This document shows positions 1 to 8,921 of a DNA stretch of 64,000 nt, in pieces. A program made the position numbers and the translations under genes. Position 1 is the first letter of the stretch; every line of letters starts with the position of its first letter. The DNA comes from a virus, in IMG/VR virus record IMGVR_UViG_3300042691_048368, positions 1 to 64,000 of that record; one strand, 5' to 3'. The notes beneath the pieces are model-generated. The model saw only the letters and a list, made by a program, of their open reading frames with translations, made no database searches and had not been told where the DNA came from.

Positions 1-1429
1 TTCTAATGTAACTTCTACCCTTACCAGTATTCAATCTATTGAATATTTCCTGAGCACCAAGTGGTCTAGCATTTTCAAACTTCAGAGAAATTTTAATTGT
101 TGATGGTAAATCATTGAAAGCCAATACCTTACCTAACTCCAAATCAACTGATTTGAGTAACATATCACCAGAAGAGAAAACTGGTTTTTTTGGATTACCG
201 ATAGTTATATGCCAAGGTGTTGATGGGCTACCAGTCAATGCATTTGTAATACCCATCAATCTTACTTTGTATTTACCTATAATAGCTGAAAATGATTTCT
301 TCGTAAATGTGAATGCTTTATTCAAAGGTTCTGTGAAATCGCTTTCTTTCAACTCACCATTCCCAGGTGGACTTACTAGCGCTCTGATAATTTTTTGAGC
401 AAATTCTTTAACTGCTTCAAATATCGATAAGACAATCTTTTTCAATGCATTAAAGATTGCACTAAAATTACCACTAACCAAATTTTGTATAAGTTTATTG
501 GTACCCCTAGCAAAAGCACTACCCATTTGGAAAGCCGCATCCGAAGTTCCAAACGTCAACGCATTTTGTATTATATCTAGATAAACTAAACTAGGATCAA
601 CCCCATTTATGAACTTTTGTTCATACTCAACCACCATACTAACTTCGACAGTAGTAGCCAAACCACTTTCTGCTTGGTCTTTACCAACTGTCTTTCTTCT
701 CTTTGCTTCCCTTATTAGGTTTGGATTACCTAGTGGCAATTGATATGGATTATTCAACAATCCCAGTTTTTCCATGATAACTCTTTGAAGTGGTTCACTG
801 AAGCCTGGAAATGGTAAAAGATTCAAACCTGCAGCAGCAAAATCACCCATATTAGCCATACCTTTTTGATCACTTGACATTTGTAAGTCTTTACCCATGT
901 CATTCAATACATCCGTATAACTAGCGTCAGCTTCAACCCAAACTTCATTATAACTGATATTGAAGAAATTATCCTGACTTTCTGGTATCCAGGATACCAA
1001 AGTAGCCATCGGACTCGAACTTACTGCATGTAAATCATTACCAACTGGTCCAGGAAATCTTCTAGCTACTATGAGTCTGTTGTTTGGATATACCCCTAGA
1101 TTCTTCAGATAAGCAAAATCAGCATAGTCCAATCTCATTGCGTGGTTTCCAGCTTCCCTTGTATACTTTATTATACTATCTATAGATAAATCATAAATAT
1201 TATCATTGTGTATGTCTTTTTGTTTTTTGATTTCCAAGACATTACCATTTTTATCGACACCACCTTTTGTGGGGTGTGGTGAAAATACACTATGATTGAA
1301 TAATGATTTTACCTTTTTACCGGCTTTCAATTTCCCATCAACTGTACCACCATCTATTATTTTATAATTGGGTCCTCTACCCGGTGAGGTTTTAGATGTA
1401 TTATGTGCCAATCCAAGTGGAGATGCCAT
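1..1429 (-). CDS. Virion structural protein, C-terminal part cut by window edge
   Basis: An open frame on the minus strand begins at ATG 1429 and runs off the left edge without a stop, giving at least 476 residues. It starts with a Gly/Pro/Ser-rich, probably extended N-terminus (begins MASPLGLAHNTS). The visible end holds a segment around WHITIGNP, then FSSGDMLLKSVDLELG and a block ending in NRLNTGKGR. From general familiarity this resembles the end of large tail or baseplate proteins of jumbo myophages, but I cannot name a T4 counterpart. There is no signal peptide and no catalytic motif. The gene is followed downstream by nothing in this window and is preceded by a small unknown minus-strand gene at 1463. 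A structural role is inferred from composition and neighbours; the exact position in the virion is unknown. Confidence 0.7.
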   Translation of the reverse strand, partial: MASPLGLAHNTSKTSPGRGPNYKIIDGGTVDGKLKAGKKVKSLFNHSVFSPHPTKGGVDKNGNVLEIKKQKDIHNDNIYDLSIDSIIKYTREAGNHAMRLDYADFAYLKNLGVYPNNRLIVARRFPGPVGNDLHAVSSSPMATLVSWIPESQDNFFNISYNEVWVEADASYTDVLNDMGKDLQMSSDQKGMANMGDFAAAGLNLLPFPGFSEPLQRVIMEKLGLLNNPYQLPLGNPNLIREAKRRKTVGKDQAESGLATTVEVSMVVEYEQKFINGVDPSLVYLDIIQNALTFGTSDAAFQMGSAFARGTNKLIQNLVSGNFSAIFNALKKIVLSIFEAVKEFAQKIIRALVSPPGNGELKESDFTEPLNKAFTFTKKSFSAIIGKYKVRLMGITNALTGSPSTPWHITIGNPKKPVFSSGDMLLKSVDLELGKVLAFNDLPSTIKISLKFENARPLGAQEIFNRLNTGKGRSYIR

Positions 1430-1462
1430 TGCAAAAGATTATTTTTCTTATATATTTAAGAA

Positions 1463-1903
1463 TTAATAATCTCTAATTATTTGGCTATTTGTAAACTTGG
1501 TTAGATTACCCAATACATCATCTAGTAATACATTATCTTTTCTAAAATCATTGAAAAAAATAAGGATATTAAAATTATTACTATCTCCCAATAATTTTTT
1601 AATATTCAAAAGTTTTTCTATAGAAAATTCATGCTCAAAATCTGGTACATAATAAATGTCTTTATCCTTTTCTATTGCTAATTGAATTTTCTGATTTACT
1701 AATATCTTAAGATATGTTCTGTCTTTATCGTAGTTTAATTCCTCTTCTTCTAATATTTTCTTAATGTCGACTATATACTTATTTTTAATACGATTAACCT
1801 TGACATACTTATCAAGCTTTTTTCTAGTCTTTACATATACACAATAGAACTCCATATAGAAGAATATTTCCATATTTATTCTATTTTGTTGTTTTCCTTC
1901 CAT
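1463..1903 (-). CDS. Hypothetical protein, 146 aa
   Basis: This is a complete frame starting at ATG 1903. A second in-frame ATG ten codons later (MEIFFYMEF) is an alternative start. The protein is rich in Lys, Asp, Glu and Ile, has no membrane segment, and shows no motif I recognise. It is divergent from the DHH gene at 1948 with about 44 bp between them, and this gap carries an AATATATAA-type promoter motif. It lies 33 bp upstream of the partial virion protein on the same strand and may be cotranscribed with it. Function unknown. Confidence 0.65.
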   Translation of the reverse strand: MEGKQQNRINMEIFFYMEFYCVYVKTRKKLDKYVKVNRIKNKYIVDIKKILEEEELNYDKDRTYLKILVNQKIQLAIEKDKDIYYVPDFEHEFSIEKLLNIKKLLGDSNNFNILIFFNDFRKDNVLLDDVLGNLTKFTNSQIIRDY

Positions 1904-1947
1904 TTCAGAATAATATAATGAAATAAAAATTGAATATATAATTTATT

Positions 1948-3411
1948 ATGAAGATAACTAGATTTCAAAACTGGAGCAAAATAAACGAGGAAGCATCACC
2001 TAGACTTCCAAAAAACGTTGATTATTGGAAAAAAAGAGGGAAAATCGGGAAGGATGTAGCTCTTTACACCCATGATGATATGGATGGTATATTCAGTGCT
2101 ATAGAAGTAAAAAAATATTTACTCAATGCTGGATTCAAAATTGTAAAATACGGTATATTGAACTACTCAGAAGGTTGGAAATATACATCATTAGATCCCA
2201 AACTAATAAATGTCGTTGTAGATTTTGCAAATATGCCTGGTGATGAAAGGGATGAAATGATCGATTTTTATCTTGACCATCATGGTGTCTTCAGTGAAGA
2301 GGAGATAAAAAAATACATGAAATCTCCTGTTCAAAAAAAGAAAACAGGATCTGCCTATGAGGCTATCTGTCAATCACTTGGTGTGCCTCAAGACTCTTTG
2401 ACTGTTTCAGTGATAGACATGATTGATTCTGCTAAATATCAACACTACGGAGTTTCTTGGCAAAGACTACTCGATTTCAATCTCTCAGATATAAAGAAAT
2501 CAGACAAAGCAAGACTTGAGTTTGCGGCAGCTTTCAATCAATTTTTGAAAAGATCTGATACTAAAACAATAATAGGTGTAATTGATAACTGTAATGACGC
2601 ATCTATCTTTGCTATCTATAATGCTATGAAAACTCTTTATCCAGAACATAATGTTGGTAGATATGGAGATCCAAAACAATTCATTGATGATTCATCTTGG
2701 AGATTAGGTGAGATGGGTAGAAGAGTAAGAGGTAGAGGTGAAAAGAAAGTTTATGACACACAAGAAGATTTCCTATCAGCTTTTCAAAGAAATGGTTTAA
2801 TACAACTTGATGGATATCAAATAATAGGTGATTTAGCATTTATTCCAACTGGCACGTGGGCAAATGCATTGAGAGCTAGATCAATCATAGAAAAAGAACT
2901 TTCAGAAGGTAAAATATCGAAAGAGCCGAAATTTATTCTTCTACAATATGGAGGCACACTGCAAGTTTGTTCTTATAAACCAATGGATGAATATGGTGAT
3001 GATTTACCAAAACTAAAATCAGGAGAGGCCGTGACAGATTTGGGAGCTTATATGACTAAATTATTGAAAAATTTTCAAGAACATTTAGGTTACCACAATC
3101 CTGACACATCCTTGGGCCAAGATGAGATTACGGTTTCCGGCGGACATGGAGGCATAGGATCAATTTCGAATATCTTCGGTGAATGTGACAAGGAACCATA
3201 TGTTGGTCAAAGATTTGTAGATATGTTCAAGAATAAAATAATAACAGATTTATCTGGTGTTTCTTTCAATCTTAACATAAAATGGTCCGAACCAAAAGAA
3301 TTTAAGAGTAAGGATCCAGAAATGGACAACAAAGTTATTAGTGCTGAGGATGTAACGAAAATTGGACGTAGCGGTAAGATACTAAGATTTGATGGTTTGA
3401 AAGAAGATTAA
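1948..3411 (+). CDS. DHH/DHHA1 phosphoesterase with N-terminal capsid-tag-like sequence
   Basis: The protein has 487 aa. Residues 41-47 (THDDMDG), 90-94 (VVDFA) and 109-113 (LDHHG) are motifs I-III of the DHH superfamily, whose aspartates and histidines bind two metal ions. Near residues 398-403 a GGHGGIG loop matches the glycine-rich substrate loop of DHHA1 domains. Known family members are RecJ, nanoRNase/pAp phosphatases and GdpP-type cyclic-dinucleotide phosphodiesterases; which activity applies here cannot be told. The first 15 residues (MKITRFQNWSKINEE) do not belong to the enzyme fold and resemble the tag at the start of the core-like protein at 25736, with an INE|E site like the T4 gp21 protease consensus. 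The gene is convergent with the amidoligase (stops adjacent). Enzyme class is well supported; packaging into the virion is inference. Confidence 0.88.
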   Translation: MKITRFQNWSKINEEASPRLPKNVDYWKKRGKIGKDVALYTHDDMDGIFSAIEVKKYLLNAGFKIVKYGILNYSEGWKYTSLDPKLINVVVDFANMPGDERDEMIDFYLDHHGVFSEEEIKKYMKSPVQKKKTGSAYEAICQSLGVPQDSLTVSVIDMIDSAKYQHYGVSWQRLLDFNLSDIKKSDKARLEFAAAFNQFLKRSDTKTIIGVIDNCNDASIFAIYNAMKTLYPEHNVGRYGDPKQFIDDSSWRLGEMGRRVRGRGEKKVYDTQEDFLSAFQRNGLIQLDGYQIIGDLAFIPTGTWANALRARSIIEKELSEGKISKEPKFILLQYGGTLQVCSYKPMDEYGDDLPKLKSGEAVTDLGAYMTKLLKNFQEHLGYHNPDTSLGQDEITVSGGHGGIGSISNIFGECDKEPYVGQRFVDMFKNKIITDLSGVSFNLNIKWSEPKEFKSKDPEMDNKVISAEDVTKIGRSGKILRFDGLKED

Positions 3412-4797
3412 TTACTTCTTGAACGACTTCAAAACACCCTTATCCTTTTTCCTATCGTATTGATCATCATCAAACTTTGTATCAAAGAAGTTATCAGTTT
3501 CGGAAACAATTTTAGTTTCCGAACTTATGTTAGCGTAAGGACCTAATTTTCCACTTCTAAACACACCACCTATCATATCACAATTCAAATATCCACCCAT
3601 AAAGAAACAATCTTTTAGTTGGGTAGCTTCTACCTCACAGTTAAGAATTTTAGTACCAACTATTTCACAACCGTGGATTCTAGATTTAATGATTTGACAA
3701 TTATCGACTTCAGAATTAACGAAGTGACAATTTTCAAAGATACCATTCGTTACTATACAATTTATAAAATCAAACCCTGAGACATTTTGAGAAGTCTTCA
3801 GATTAGCATCGATTATTTCAATTTTTTGTGTTGAGGTAACAAAGTTGATTATACAATCCTCCAACTTTTCGGTAGAGTCAACTAATTTGTGAAGCTTGGG
3901 AAATATTCTATCGTAATATGCGTTTACTATATCATAGGAATATTGTTGGTCAATCTGTAGTGTCACAGTTGGGAAATCAACTATGAAGTTATCATACTTT
4001 GAAAAATTTTTAAAGTTGTTTATATTTTCTTCCAAATATTTTTCCAACTGCTCAATATCTTCATCATTAAATGTAGCTTCTATTGATTTATACACATCTA
4101 ATATGAATCTATCGAAGAAGTAAGTAATTTGACCTATATTTTTCTCGTAATCTTTTCCCCCAATATATCTGAATTCCAATCTTTGAGATTCTTTTGGATT
4201 ATTAATATGTAAGAAGTTTACACCATAGTATTTATCATCGGGTAGTCTTAGAGTATTCTTTACAACATCGATTGGTACACTATTGTAGTCATATTCTTTG
4301 AATGGTATCATTTTCTTTATGGATTTAGCGTAAACATTTCCTTTCCTTGATGGATAGGAACTGTATATCTCATCCTCATCAACCATCAGAATTAATTTCA
4401 AAACATTCAAATCATTCAAGTTTCTATTTTCATCAGCAAATGATATATTAAAGTGTATAGATGATTTTTCATTTGTGTATCCATACATTTGAATGAATTT
4501 TAATATTTTAACCATATAATACTTCGCCTCAAAGTACTCTAATGGTCCAGTTATCATCTCGACCATGTTTGCACCCCCTGACAAGTCTGGCTCAATTTTG
4601 AAATTCTGAGAATCTGGCTTAAAATCGGTATGATATTTTCTAAAACCCCAAACTTTTACAGGTGCTAAATATTGATTCAACAATTCTAAAGTTTTGTAGA
4701 AAGATAGATCTTTCATATAAAATTCAAATTCAAGACCACACTTGGACTTCTTAAGAATTTCCGAATCATTTAAAAACTTTTCTGAATATTTCCTCAT
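3412..4797 (-). CDS. Amidoligase-like enzyme fused to pentapeptide-repeat domain
   Basis: The protein has 461 aa. The N-terminal part matches the amidoligase branch of the carboxylate-amine ligase (GCS) fold: GLEFEFY at residues 21-27 (acidic metal/ATP-binding strand), a KIEPDLSGG...VEMITGPL segment, SSIHFNIS in place of the usual H-x-H strand, and RLEFRYIGG as the E-x-R strand. Family members make amide bonds with ATP. After about residue 340 the chain becomes a run of five-residue repeats with a central aliphatic or Phe residue and frequent Cys/Asn/Ser/Thr, as in right-handed pentapeptide-repeat beta-helices. The gene overlaps the upstream 112-aa gene by one base (TAATG), so the two are translationally coupled. 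Its substrate is unknown. The enzyme family is fairly clear; the fusion is unusual. Confidence 0.75.
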   Translation of the reverse strand: MRKYSEKFLNDSEILKKSKCGLEFEFYMKDLSFYKTLELLNQYLAPVKVWGFRKYHTDFKPDSQNFKIEPDLSGGANMVEMITGPLEYFEAKYYMVKILKFIQMYGYTNEKSSIHFNISFADENRNLNDLNVLKLILMVDEDEIYSSYPSRKGNVYAKSIKKMIPFKEYDYNSVPIDVVKNTLRLPDDKYYGVNFLHINNPKESQRLEFRYIGGKDYEKNIGQITYFFDRFILDVYKSIEATFNDEDIEQLEKYLEENINNFKNFSKYDNFIVDFPTVTLQIDQQYSYDIVNAYYDRIFPKLHKLVDSTEKLEDCIINFVTSTQKIEIIDANLKTSQNVSGFDFINCIVTNGIFENCHFVNSEVDNCQIIKSRIHGCEIVGTKILNCEVEATQLKDCFFMGGYLNCDMIGGVFRSGKLGPYANISSETKIVSETDNFFDTKFDDDQYDRKKDKGVLKSFKK

Positions 4798-5135
4798 TAT
4801 TTAAATTGGGTATTATCTTGTAAATGTTTCCTCAAAAAGGTTTGTAACTTTGGACATTTATTTTCAACATCATTTTTCATTTGATTAAAACCGGATATAG
4901 TAGTGGGATTGTCAAAAATATTTTTTATTGCCATAATTTCCAAATCCGTGACAGTGTTCGAATTTTTGTATTTATTAGAAGTTTTGTAAAGTTCCAAATA
5001 CTCATCTATTAGTTTTTCCTCACATTTTAAAGTACCATTTAAATAAAGTGGTATTATATATGAAGCATATCTTTTTAAAATACTTGGGTCAGGTATAAAT
5101 CTTTTAGATTCTACAACTTTTGTGAATTTTTCCAT
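4797..5135 (-). CDS. Hypothetical protein, 112 aa, coupled to amidoligase
   Basis: This is a small Lys-rich, mostly helical protein with no membrane segment and no recognised domain. Its stop codon shares a base with the start of the amidoligase gene (TAATG), which makes cotranslation and a joint role likely. The start, MEKFTKVVESKRF, loosely resembles the tag seen on several proteins in this window, but the match is too weak to rely on. It could be the amidoligase substrate or partner; that is inference from position only. Confidence 0.65.
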   Translation of the reverse strand: MEKFTKVVESKRFIPDPSILKRYASYIIPLYLNGTLKCEEKLIDEYLELYKTSNKYKNSNTVTDLEIMAIKNIFDNPTTISGFNQMKNDVENKCPKLQTFLRKHLQDNTQFK

Positions 5136-5211
5136 GATAAAAATTTATTTATAGAGTATATATTATTTTCATTTATTTGGAAATAAAAATGAAATTGTAT
5201 ATTTTTGTGTC

Positions 5212-6093
5212 ATGATAATCAAATCGGAAATAATCCAAAATAATTTAGATAAATTAGAGCAAGCAAAGAAAGATTTTTCACTTTTGAATGATTATGCATC
5301 GACTGATGACAATTCGATTCTGAGGGGTCTGTGGGAAGAAGGACGTGCTTATGGATTCATATCCTATATGAACTTCATTGATTTCATCAGACACACCAAA
5401 AAACTCAATCAAGAGGTTTTTTATAAGAATAAAATAAAAATACCAAACTTCAAAGAAGTCTTGATTGCAAATGCACCAGATCCTACTGTAAAAAAGATTT
5501 TGAAATCAAAGGGTAAAGTTTCTTTTACAAAGTTCATAAATTCTACAAAATGGGATCTTTATTCGGGCAATCGTAGAAGAAGAGGTGGTGTAAGATATAG
5601 TGATAATTTTGTCGCATCAGCTGCTATTATTGCTAACTTTTGTATTCAAAATGAAATTGAAGTAGAAGATTATTCTAGAATTTCTGATTATTATAGAACT
5701 AACCTATCGGATTTAGATCCTAGTTTGAAAAAGGAACTAGAACTCACAAAGAATATGATTGACTATATGGTCGAAAGTTTGTCTGAATCTAATTACGACT
5801 TCAGAAGATTGAATGTTGAACATCTAAGTAAATTTATAACCGAAGAATTAAAAAAGAAGTTAGTTTCGATTGAAAAAGGTGAGTCGGTAAAGTTGATAGA
5901 AGATACTGATTACTATGGCGCCTTGACACTAGGAAAAGTCTATGAAGTTGTGGACAAAGAAATTTCTTCGGGAAGACTACAAGTAATTATCAAAAATGAT
6001 CTTGATATATCAAGATCATATCCATATAGATTATTTGAGACTGTAAGTAATCTGAGAAATTCAGTCCTAGATGATCTTTTATATGATAGTTAA
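5212..6093 (+). CDS. Hypothetical protein, 293 aa
   Basis: A complete frame stands alone on the plus strand, with a TGTATATTTTTG region just upstream. The protein is mixed alpha/beta and charged. It has a basic patch around residues 121-128 (GNRRRRGGVR) and a C-terminal segment of about 70 residues (VKLIEDTDYYGALTLGKVYEVV...) that looks like a small SH3-like or KOW-like barrel. It contains no transmembrane segment. The 3' end overlaps the convergent minus-strand gene by 15 bp. A nucleic-acid contact is possible from the arginine cluster, but no family is recognised. Confidence 0.65.
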   Translation: MIIKSEIIQNNLDKLEQAKKDFSLLNDYASTDDNSILRGLWEEGRAYGFISYMNFIDFIRHTKKLNQEVFYKNKIKIPNFKEVLIANAPDPTVKKILKSKGKVSFTKFINSTKWDLYSGNRRRRGGVRYSDNFVASAAIIANFCIQNEIEVEDYSRISDYYRTNLSDLDPSLKKELELTKNMIDYMVESLSESNYDFRRLNVEHLSKFITEELKKKLVSIEKGESVKLIEDTDYYGALTLGKVYEVVDKEISSGRLQVIIKNDLDISRSYPYRLFETVSNLRNSVLDDLLYDS

Positions 6094-6843
6094 ACTGGTC
6101 AATGGTTGAGTTTCTAAAAAAAGATAATCTACACACATTGACTTTGTTTGGGTATAGGTTTCACTCAAAGTTTTCAAATCATTTATTTCTAGGTTCTTAT
6201 TTATAATAAGAGTTAAACAATCATAAGAACCAAAATACATTGTGGATTCTTTTTGGTCTGGATTTATATAAACACTCAAATGGTTATATCTTCCGAAGTA
6301 ATGTATAATCTTTTTCTGTTCGGATTCATTTATTATGAAGTTTTCATTCTTATAAAACAAATATTTGAGATTATTTGGTATGATTACCCAGGAATTATTA
6401 TTTGATATCTGATCTATTTTATTCAGTATATCTTTTGTTTTGATCGGACTTAATATTTTCTTAAAAAAATTCCTTTTAGACAAATTTATCTCATGTCTGA
6501 TTGTATTTTTGAATTTAGCGAATTCTTTCGAAAAAATATTATTCGTATTTCTAGCTATACACTCACAAAGAGGAGAATTTTCAGTTATTGTCTGATCATC
6601 AAGATCAGAAATTATGAGATTAAGATTTAATTTTTCATTCGACTTTATTAAAAGTCTAGTACATTTTAATTTGTAATCAATATTTTCAGTTATGTGTCTT
6701 AATGAATCCGAGTCTTTAATAGTTTTGGAAATCTCAATTGTCCCATTTGAATCATCGACCAAGATAGTCTGAATGATTCTGTCTAGACACAGTAAATCTG
6801 TAATTTGACTTACTAGAGAGTAAGATTTATCTACTAATTCCAT
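6079..6843 (-). CDS. Hypothetical protein, 254 aa
   Basis: The protein is rich in Asn, Ile and Leu, acidic to neutral, with no signal peptide. The pattern of alternating strands and helices, with a repeated segment YFGRYNHLSVYIN / YFGSYDCLTLIIN near residues 184-220, suggests a short internal duplication. Its start overlaps the end of the upstream 204-aa gene by 17 bp, so the two form a unit on the minus strand. No family is recognised. Confidence 0.6.
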   Translation of the reverse strand: MELVDKSYSLVSQITDLLCLDRIIQTILVDDSNGTIEISKTIKDSDSLRHITENIDYKLKCTRLLIKSNEKLNLNLIISDLDDQTITENSPLCECIARNTNNIFSKEFAKFKNTIRHEINLSKRNFFKKILSPIKTKDILNKIDQISNNNSWVIIPNNLKYLFYKNENFIINESEQKKIIHYFGRYNHLSVYINPDQKESTMYFGSYDCLTLIINKNLEINDLKTLSETYTQTKSMCVDYLFLETQPLTSLTII

Positions 6844-7441
6844 CTTCTTTGAAACTTAATTCTTTGTATCTTTTAGAGAATTTTTCAGATATTAATGTTA
6901 ACTGATTTTTCGAATAATTTAAATACTTAAAATTAGATTTCATTTTATTTGCCGTTTCTGCCATCAATAAAGCTTCCTCACTAGTAGCTGATTTCTTAAC
7001 TAAACTTTCCAAAAATTGTGGGAATCTTTCATCGTCACCATAGGTATCAAGTAATACCTTGATTCTGTTGATTTGTTTCTTATTCTGATTGAATTTGTTA
7101 TTTTCTTGTACTAATGAATTCAACTCATTAATTTTATTATCAACCACTTGCCAATCTCTTGTATCACCTTTTAATGATTCTAAAGTTTTGATTTGATCTT
7201 GTATTGATTTATCATTCATAAAATCTATGAGAGCTTCTATAAATAATTCTTTGCCACCAATTTTTACAGTGTTTTCAAGTATATTTCTTCTAGCTGATCC
7301 ATAGAATCTTAAAATCAAGTGCTCATCTATCATTCTGCTGATACTTGCTTTGAATGCATCCAATTGTAATTTATCTTTGTCTGTCACAATTTTTGGCAAA
7401 TCACCAACTTTTGATCCAGAAATATTACTAAATTTATCCAT
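6827..7441 (-). CDS. Hypothetical coiled-coil protein, 204 aa
   Basis: I start this gene at ATG 7441 (MDKFSNISGS). The longer frame from 7486 would begin inside the terminator hairpin at 7472-7506 and reads AT-rich intergenic DNA. An AT-rich TTAATATATATG motif lies just upstream of the chosen start. The product is predominantly helical, with long stretches of charged heptad-like sequence (residues about 80-140), so it is probably a coiled-coil or helical-bundle protein. It is followed by the 254-aa gene with overlap. No known family is recognised. Confidence 0.65.
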   Translation of the reverse strand: MDKFSNISGSKVGDLPKIVTDKDKLQLDAFKASISRMIDEHLILRFYGSARRNILENTVKIGGKELFIEALIDFMNDKSIQDQIKTLESLKGDTRDWQVVDNKINELNSLVQENNKFNQNKKQINRIKVLLDTYGDDERFPQFLESLVKKSATSEEALLMAETANKMKSNFKYLNYSKNQLTLISEKFSKRYKELSFKEDGISR

Positions 7442-7471
7442 TTTATTTTGAAAAGATTTAACATATATATT

Positions 7472-7506
7472 AAAAAAAATCTCCACATTTTAAAAGTGGA
7501 GATTTT
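7472..7506 (-). terminator. Rho-independent terminator after Hc1 gene
   Basis: An 11-bp perfect stem (7476-7486 with 7496-7506) surrounds a 9-nt loop. Read on the minus strand it ends in a run of eight T. It lies four bases after the stop of the Hc1-like gene and just before the next minus-strand unit, so it separates the two transcripts. Confidence 0.85.
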
Positions 7507-7509
7507 GAA

Positions 7510-7740
7510 TCAAAGATTTTGTTTATATGATTGGACATCGTTTCTTATTTCTTCCGAAGTCCTTCTTATAAGTTGCATAATCTTTCTAATACGTACACCA
7601 GCTGTTTTGTTTCCTTTGACAAAAAATTTTTCGAAGTCTTCTGAAAGTTTAACTTTTTTCCCATCAACTTCTACATCCTGTGTCATTATTTTCAATAAAT
7701 TATCATATTTATCTAAATATTCAACATTTTGTTTTTCCAT
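7510..7740 (-). CDS. Histone H1-like protein, Hc1 type, 76 aa
   Basis: The ATG at 7740 (MEKQNVEYL) is chosen; an upstream TTG is not needed. Residues 42-53 read KGNKTAGVRIRK, close to the KGNKAAGxRxRK signature of the small Hc1/histone-H1-like proteins widespread in Bacteroidota, and the following residues (a helix with TSEEIRNDV) fit the same short family of about 60 aa. An extra 20 residues precede the core (VEVDGKKVKLSEDFEKFF). Family members are thought to bind and compact DNA. Here it may act on phage or host DNA. It is the last gene of its unit and is followed by a strong terminator. Assignment rests on this motif and length; function in the phage is inference. Confidence 0.7.
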   Translation of the reverse strand: MEKQNVEYLDKYDNLLKIMTQDVEVDGKKVKLSEDFEKFFVKGNKTAGVRIRKIMQLIRRTSEEIRNDVQSYKQNL

Positions 7741-7790
7741 TTTCAAAAAATATTTTTACATATATATTGAAATTTCGGAACGCCTTTTAA

Positions 7791-8921
7791 TTATTCGATA
7801 TTGAAGTGACTCCTAAGTAGTTCATCTGCTGTATCTTTCGACTTAGCAATATACTTAGAACTTCCACCAGCTCTTATTATGCCAAGAGATCCCATCATTT
7901 TGAAAGCTGAAACCAAATCCTTATTTAAAAAAACAAGACCATTTACTTTACATATCTCTTGGATGGTTTTCATGCTTGGTAACTTATCATTTATTTTAGT
8001 GTCTTTGTTATAAAGTATATTTAAGAGTTGATTATAATTATACCATTTCTGGTAATTCTCATCTTTTTCTATTTTTTCTTTAAAATCACTGTAGGACCTA
8101 TATTTATAATACTCATTAAAATAAACACCGAAAAGAATTACAAGTTCAATTATGGTCGAAATCATAACAAAAAAGAATGAGTTATCTTTATTTTCTGTCT
8201 TTTTTTCATCACCTTTCAATTCTTCTGATTTCTTAAAAGATACAATTTTTCTTTCAGTCCTTTGTTGTATAGTATCAATTTCGGATTTCAATGTATTTTT
8301 TTCAATATTTAGGTCTTTTATTTGATTTCTAAGATCTTTTATTCTAGTTTTTCCTTGTCTAGTCAAGTCTGCTGAATTTTGCAATTCGGTTTGTTCTTGA
8401 TCTTTATCATCAATCTTTTTATCCAACGATTCTATTTTTGATTTCAAAGTGGAAACTTCAGTCTTTTCGATTGTTCTCAAACTATCTTCGAAAGATTTAA
8501 CATTACTTTCAACTTTAGATTCAATCTCTTTAGATTTCGTAGAGAACTCTTGAGCTCCTTTTATAGAAGAATAAAATGATATGGAAACAATCACCAAGCT
8601 AACTATCATCAGTGGTAATACGTCACTTTTAAATACGGTCTTGTATTTAATCTGTTGTAAAGAAAACTTATCAAATATTTCTCTTTTGAGTAACTCAAGA
8701 CCACTCAATAAAATTATCGATGATATAGAAACTAAAATTGGATTATCAATAATAGCGCCCGTTAATATCTTGGAAACTAAAAAGTAAGCAAGAAAGATAG
8801 ATGATATATGCCCAAAAATAGACAAAAAGAACATTACTTTGTTTATGTTCGCAAAACTTTTACTGAAGTCTTGTTCCTTTATAGACTCCTCCAACTTTTT
8901 AAATTCACTTAATTTCATCAT
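7791..8921 (-). CDS. Membrane protein with long coiled coil and C-terminal helical domain
   Basis: The protein has 376 aa with tandem ATG starts at 8921 and 8918. Hydrophobic segments lie at about residues 29-52, 61-78, 101-120 and 250-270, and a charged coiled coil of roughly 110 residues connects the third and fourth. The C-terminal 60-80 residues look soluble and winged-helix-like (SMKTIQEICKVNGLVFLNKDLVSAF). The first residues (MKLSEFKKLEES) resemble the tag found on other proteins here, but a membrane protein is an unlikely cargo. It overlaps the preceding 110-aa gene by 17 bp and lies in a minus-strand unit with an AAA ATPase. Its role is unknown; a membrane-anchored sensor or spacer is possible. 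Confidence 0.65.
   Translation of the reverse strand: MMKLSEFKKLEESIKEQDFSKSFANINKVMFFLSIFGHISSIFLAYFLVSKILTGAIIDNPILVSISSIILLSGLELLKREIFDKFSLQQIKYKTVFKSDVLPLMIVSLVIVSISFYSSIKGAQEFSTKSKEIESKVESNVKSFEDSLRTIEKTEVSTLKSKIESLDKKIDDKDQEQTELQNSADLTRQGKTRIKDLRNQIKDLNIEKNTLKSEIDTIQQRTERKIVSFKKSEELKGDEKKTENKDNSFFFVMISTIIELVILFGVYFNEYYKYRSYSDFKEKIEKDENYQKWYNYNQLLNILYNKDTKINDKLPSMKTIQEICKVNGLVFLNKDLVSAFKMMGSLGIIRAGGSSKYIAKSKDTADELLRSHFNIE

Noticed and set aside
6827-7486. Upstream start at 7486 for the 204-aa protein
   Set aside because: It would lie in the stem of the terminator at 7472-7506.
7448-7804. 118-codon plus-strand frame over the Hc1 gene
   Set aside because: It runs through the terminator and antisense to the clear Hc1 protein; its product is Phe/Ser-rich as expected of antisense DNA.
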